NCBI GenBank assembly: GCA_023078555.1
Contig: CM041203.1
Location: 1,011,481-1,075,480 of the forward strand
Direction of reading: 5' to 3'
Length of the DNA stretch: 64,000 nucleotides
DNA from: Ulva prolifera
Taxonomy: Eukaryota > Chlorophyta > Ulvophyceae > Ulvales > Ulvaceae
Numbering within the stretch: position 1 is the stretch's first letter; each line of letters begins with the position of its first letter. A model generated the notes under the pieces. The model did no database searches, was not told the origin of the DNA, and saw only the letters and a program-made list of their open reading frames with translations. Below, in pieces: positions 63,727 to 64,000 of the stretch. The position numbers and the translations under genes are program-made.

Positions 63727-64000
63727 TCAAGCAGGAAGGGTCGTGACAGGTGGCAGCTGCAGCGGCGGTGGGGTCCCGAACTCCTCCACATCAACGTCGA
63801 CGGACAGCGCGGCGGCCACGTCTGATGATACGGTGAGGTAGAACGACTCCTTCGAGCGGCGGTTGCCGAGGGCCAGGAGCCAGGGCGACATCGCCTCGAG
63901 TTCCGAGTCCCAGGTGACGTCGAGGTTGTCCACAACGTCCAGCGCAGACTGGAACGGGAAGTTGACGAGCTTGTTGACGCCCCAGACGGCGGCCTTGGCA
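63727..64000 (-). CDS. C-terminal part of an unknown gene, cut by window edge
   Basis: Open on the minus strand from the window edge to a stop at 63727, about 90 residues, GC-rich with G/C-ending codons as in the real exons here. The peptide (VWGVNKLVNFPFQSALDVVD, then SPWLLALGNRRSKESFYLTV) looks globular and ends in an acidic then Pro-rich tail. No family recognised from this fragment. The last residues could instead be intron if the GT at the SSD codon is used as donor. Confidence 0.55.
   Translation of the reverse strand, partial: AKAAVWGVNKLVNFPFQSALDVVDNLDVTWDSELEAMSPWLLALGNRRSKESFYLTVSSDVAAALSVDVDVEEFGTPPPLQLPPVTTLPA

Overview
The window is nuclear DNA of a eukaryote, most likely a green alga (Chlorophyta; I cannot place it more closely). 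Genes are split by many introns of roughly 65 to 1300 bases. Most 5' splice sites read GTGCG instead of GTAAG. Exons are GC-rich with G/C-ending codons, and introns and spacers are poorer in GC and full of TGCATGCA. TGTAA, the usual green-algal poly(A) signal, lies downstream of several stops. There is a plastid-type acyl carrier protein, and the RRLLQ motif common in secreted algal proteins occurs twice. No bacterial operon, rRNA, convincing tRNA or CRISPR array was seen.

Layout, left to right. <1-4405 (+): 3' part of a membrane-anchored helical/coiled-coil protein. 6276-8892 (+): Ser/Pro-rich then Lys/Arg-rich unknown protein with a Cys-rich tail. 9828-14271 (+): complete two-ring Clp/Hsp100 (ClpB/Hsp78-like) gene in 8 exons. 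17180-25160 (+): giant receptor-like kinase in 11 exons, with signal peptide, Cys-rich module, ricin-type QxW module, plant-type LRR, one membrane span and a kinase domain. 25.2-35.0 kb: gene-poor stretch with hairpins and at most one orphan exon. 35073-36200 (+): Ser-rich unknown protein. 39078-43975 (+): NO66/MINA-type JmjC ribosomal oxygenase, convergent with an unknown minus-strand gene (44087-45919). 49317-56941 (+): bestrophin-type anion channel with a very long disordered tail. 57457-58238 (-): acyl carrier protein. 59977-61786 (-): 2-oxoglutarate/Fe(II) oxygenase. 63727->64000 (-): C-terminal end of an unknown gene.

Gene models were built by translating exons and requiring GT...AG borders with matching codon phase. 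For Clp, the kinase, the acyl carrier protein and the 2OG oxygenase, every proposed junction keeps frame; for NO66 the last acceptor is ambiguous by one codon. Unresolved points are the 5' ends of the kinase and acyl carrier protein genes, one bestrophin junction (50.37-50.98 kb), one junction in the 44-46 kb gene, and a 44-base micro-intron or frameshift in the 2OG oxygenase.

The genes do not form one pathway. The most unusual objects are the Clp protein (no N-domain, a zinc ribbon in place of the middle domain, a second ATPase ring that appears dead) and the algal LRR/lectin receptor kinase. A short dispersed repeat with a TTTAC tail recurs from 38 to 47.6 kb, once inside a NO66 intron, and two abutting palindromes lie at 62.95-63.03 kb.
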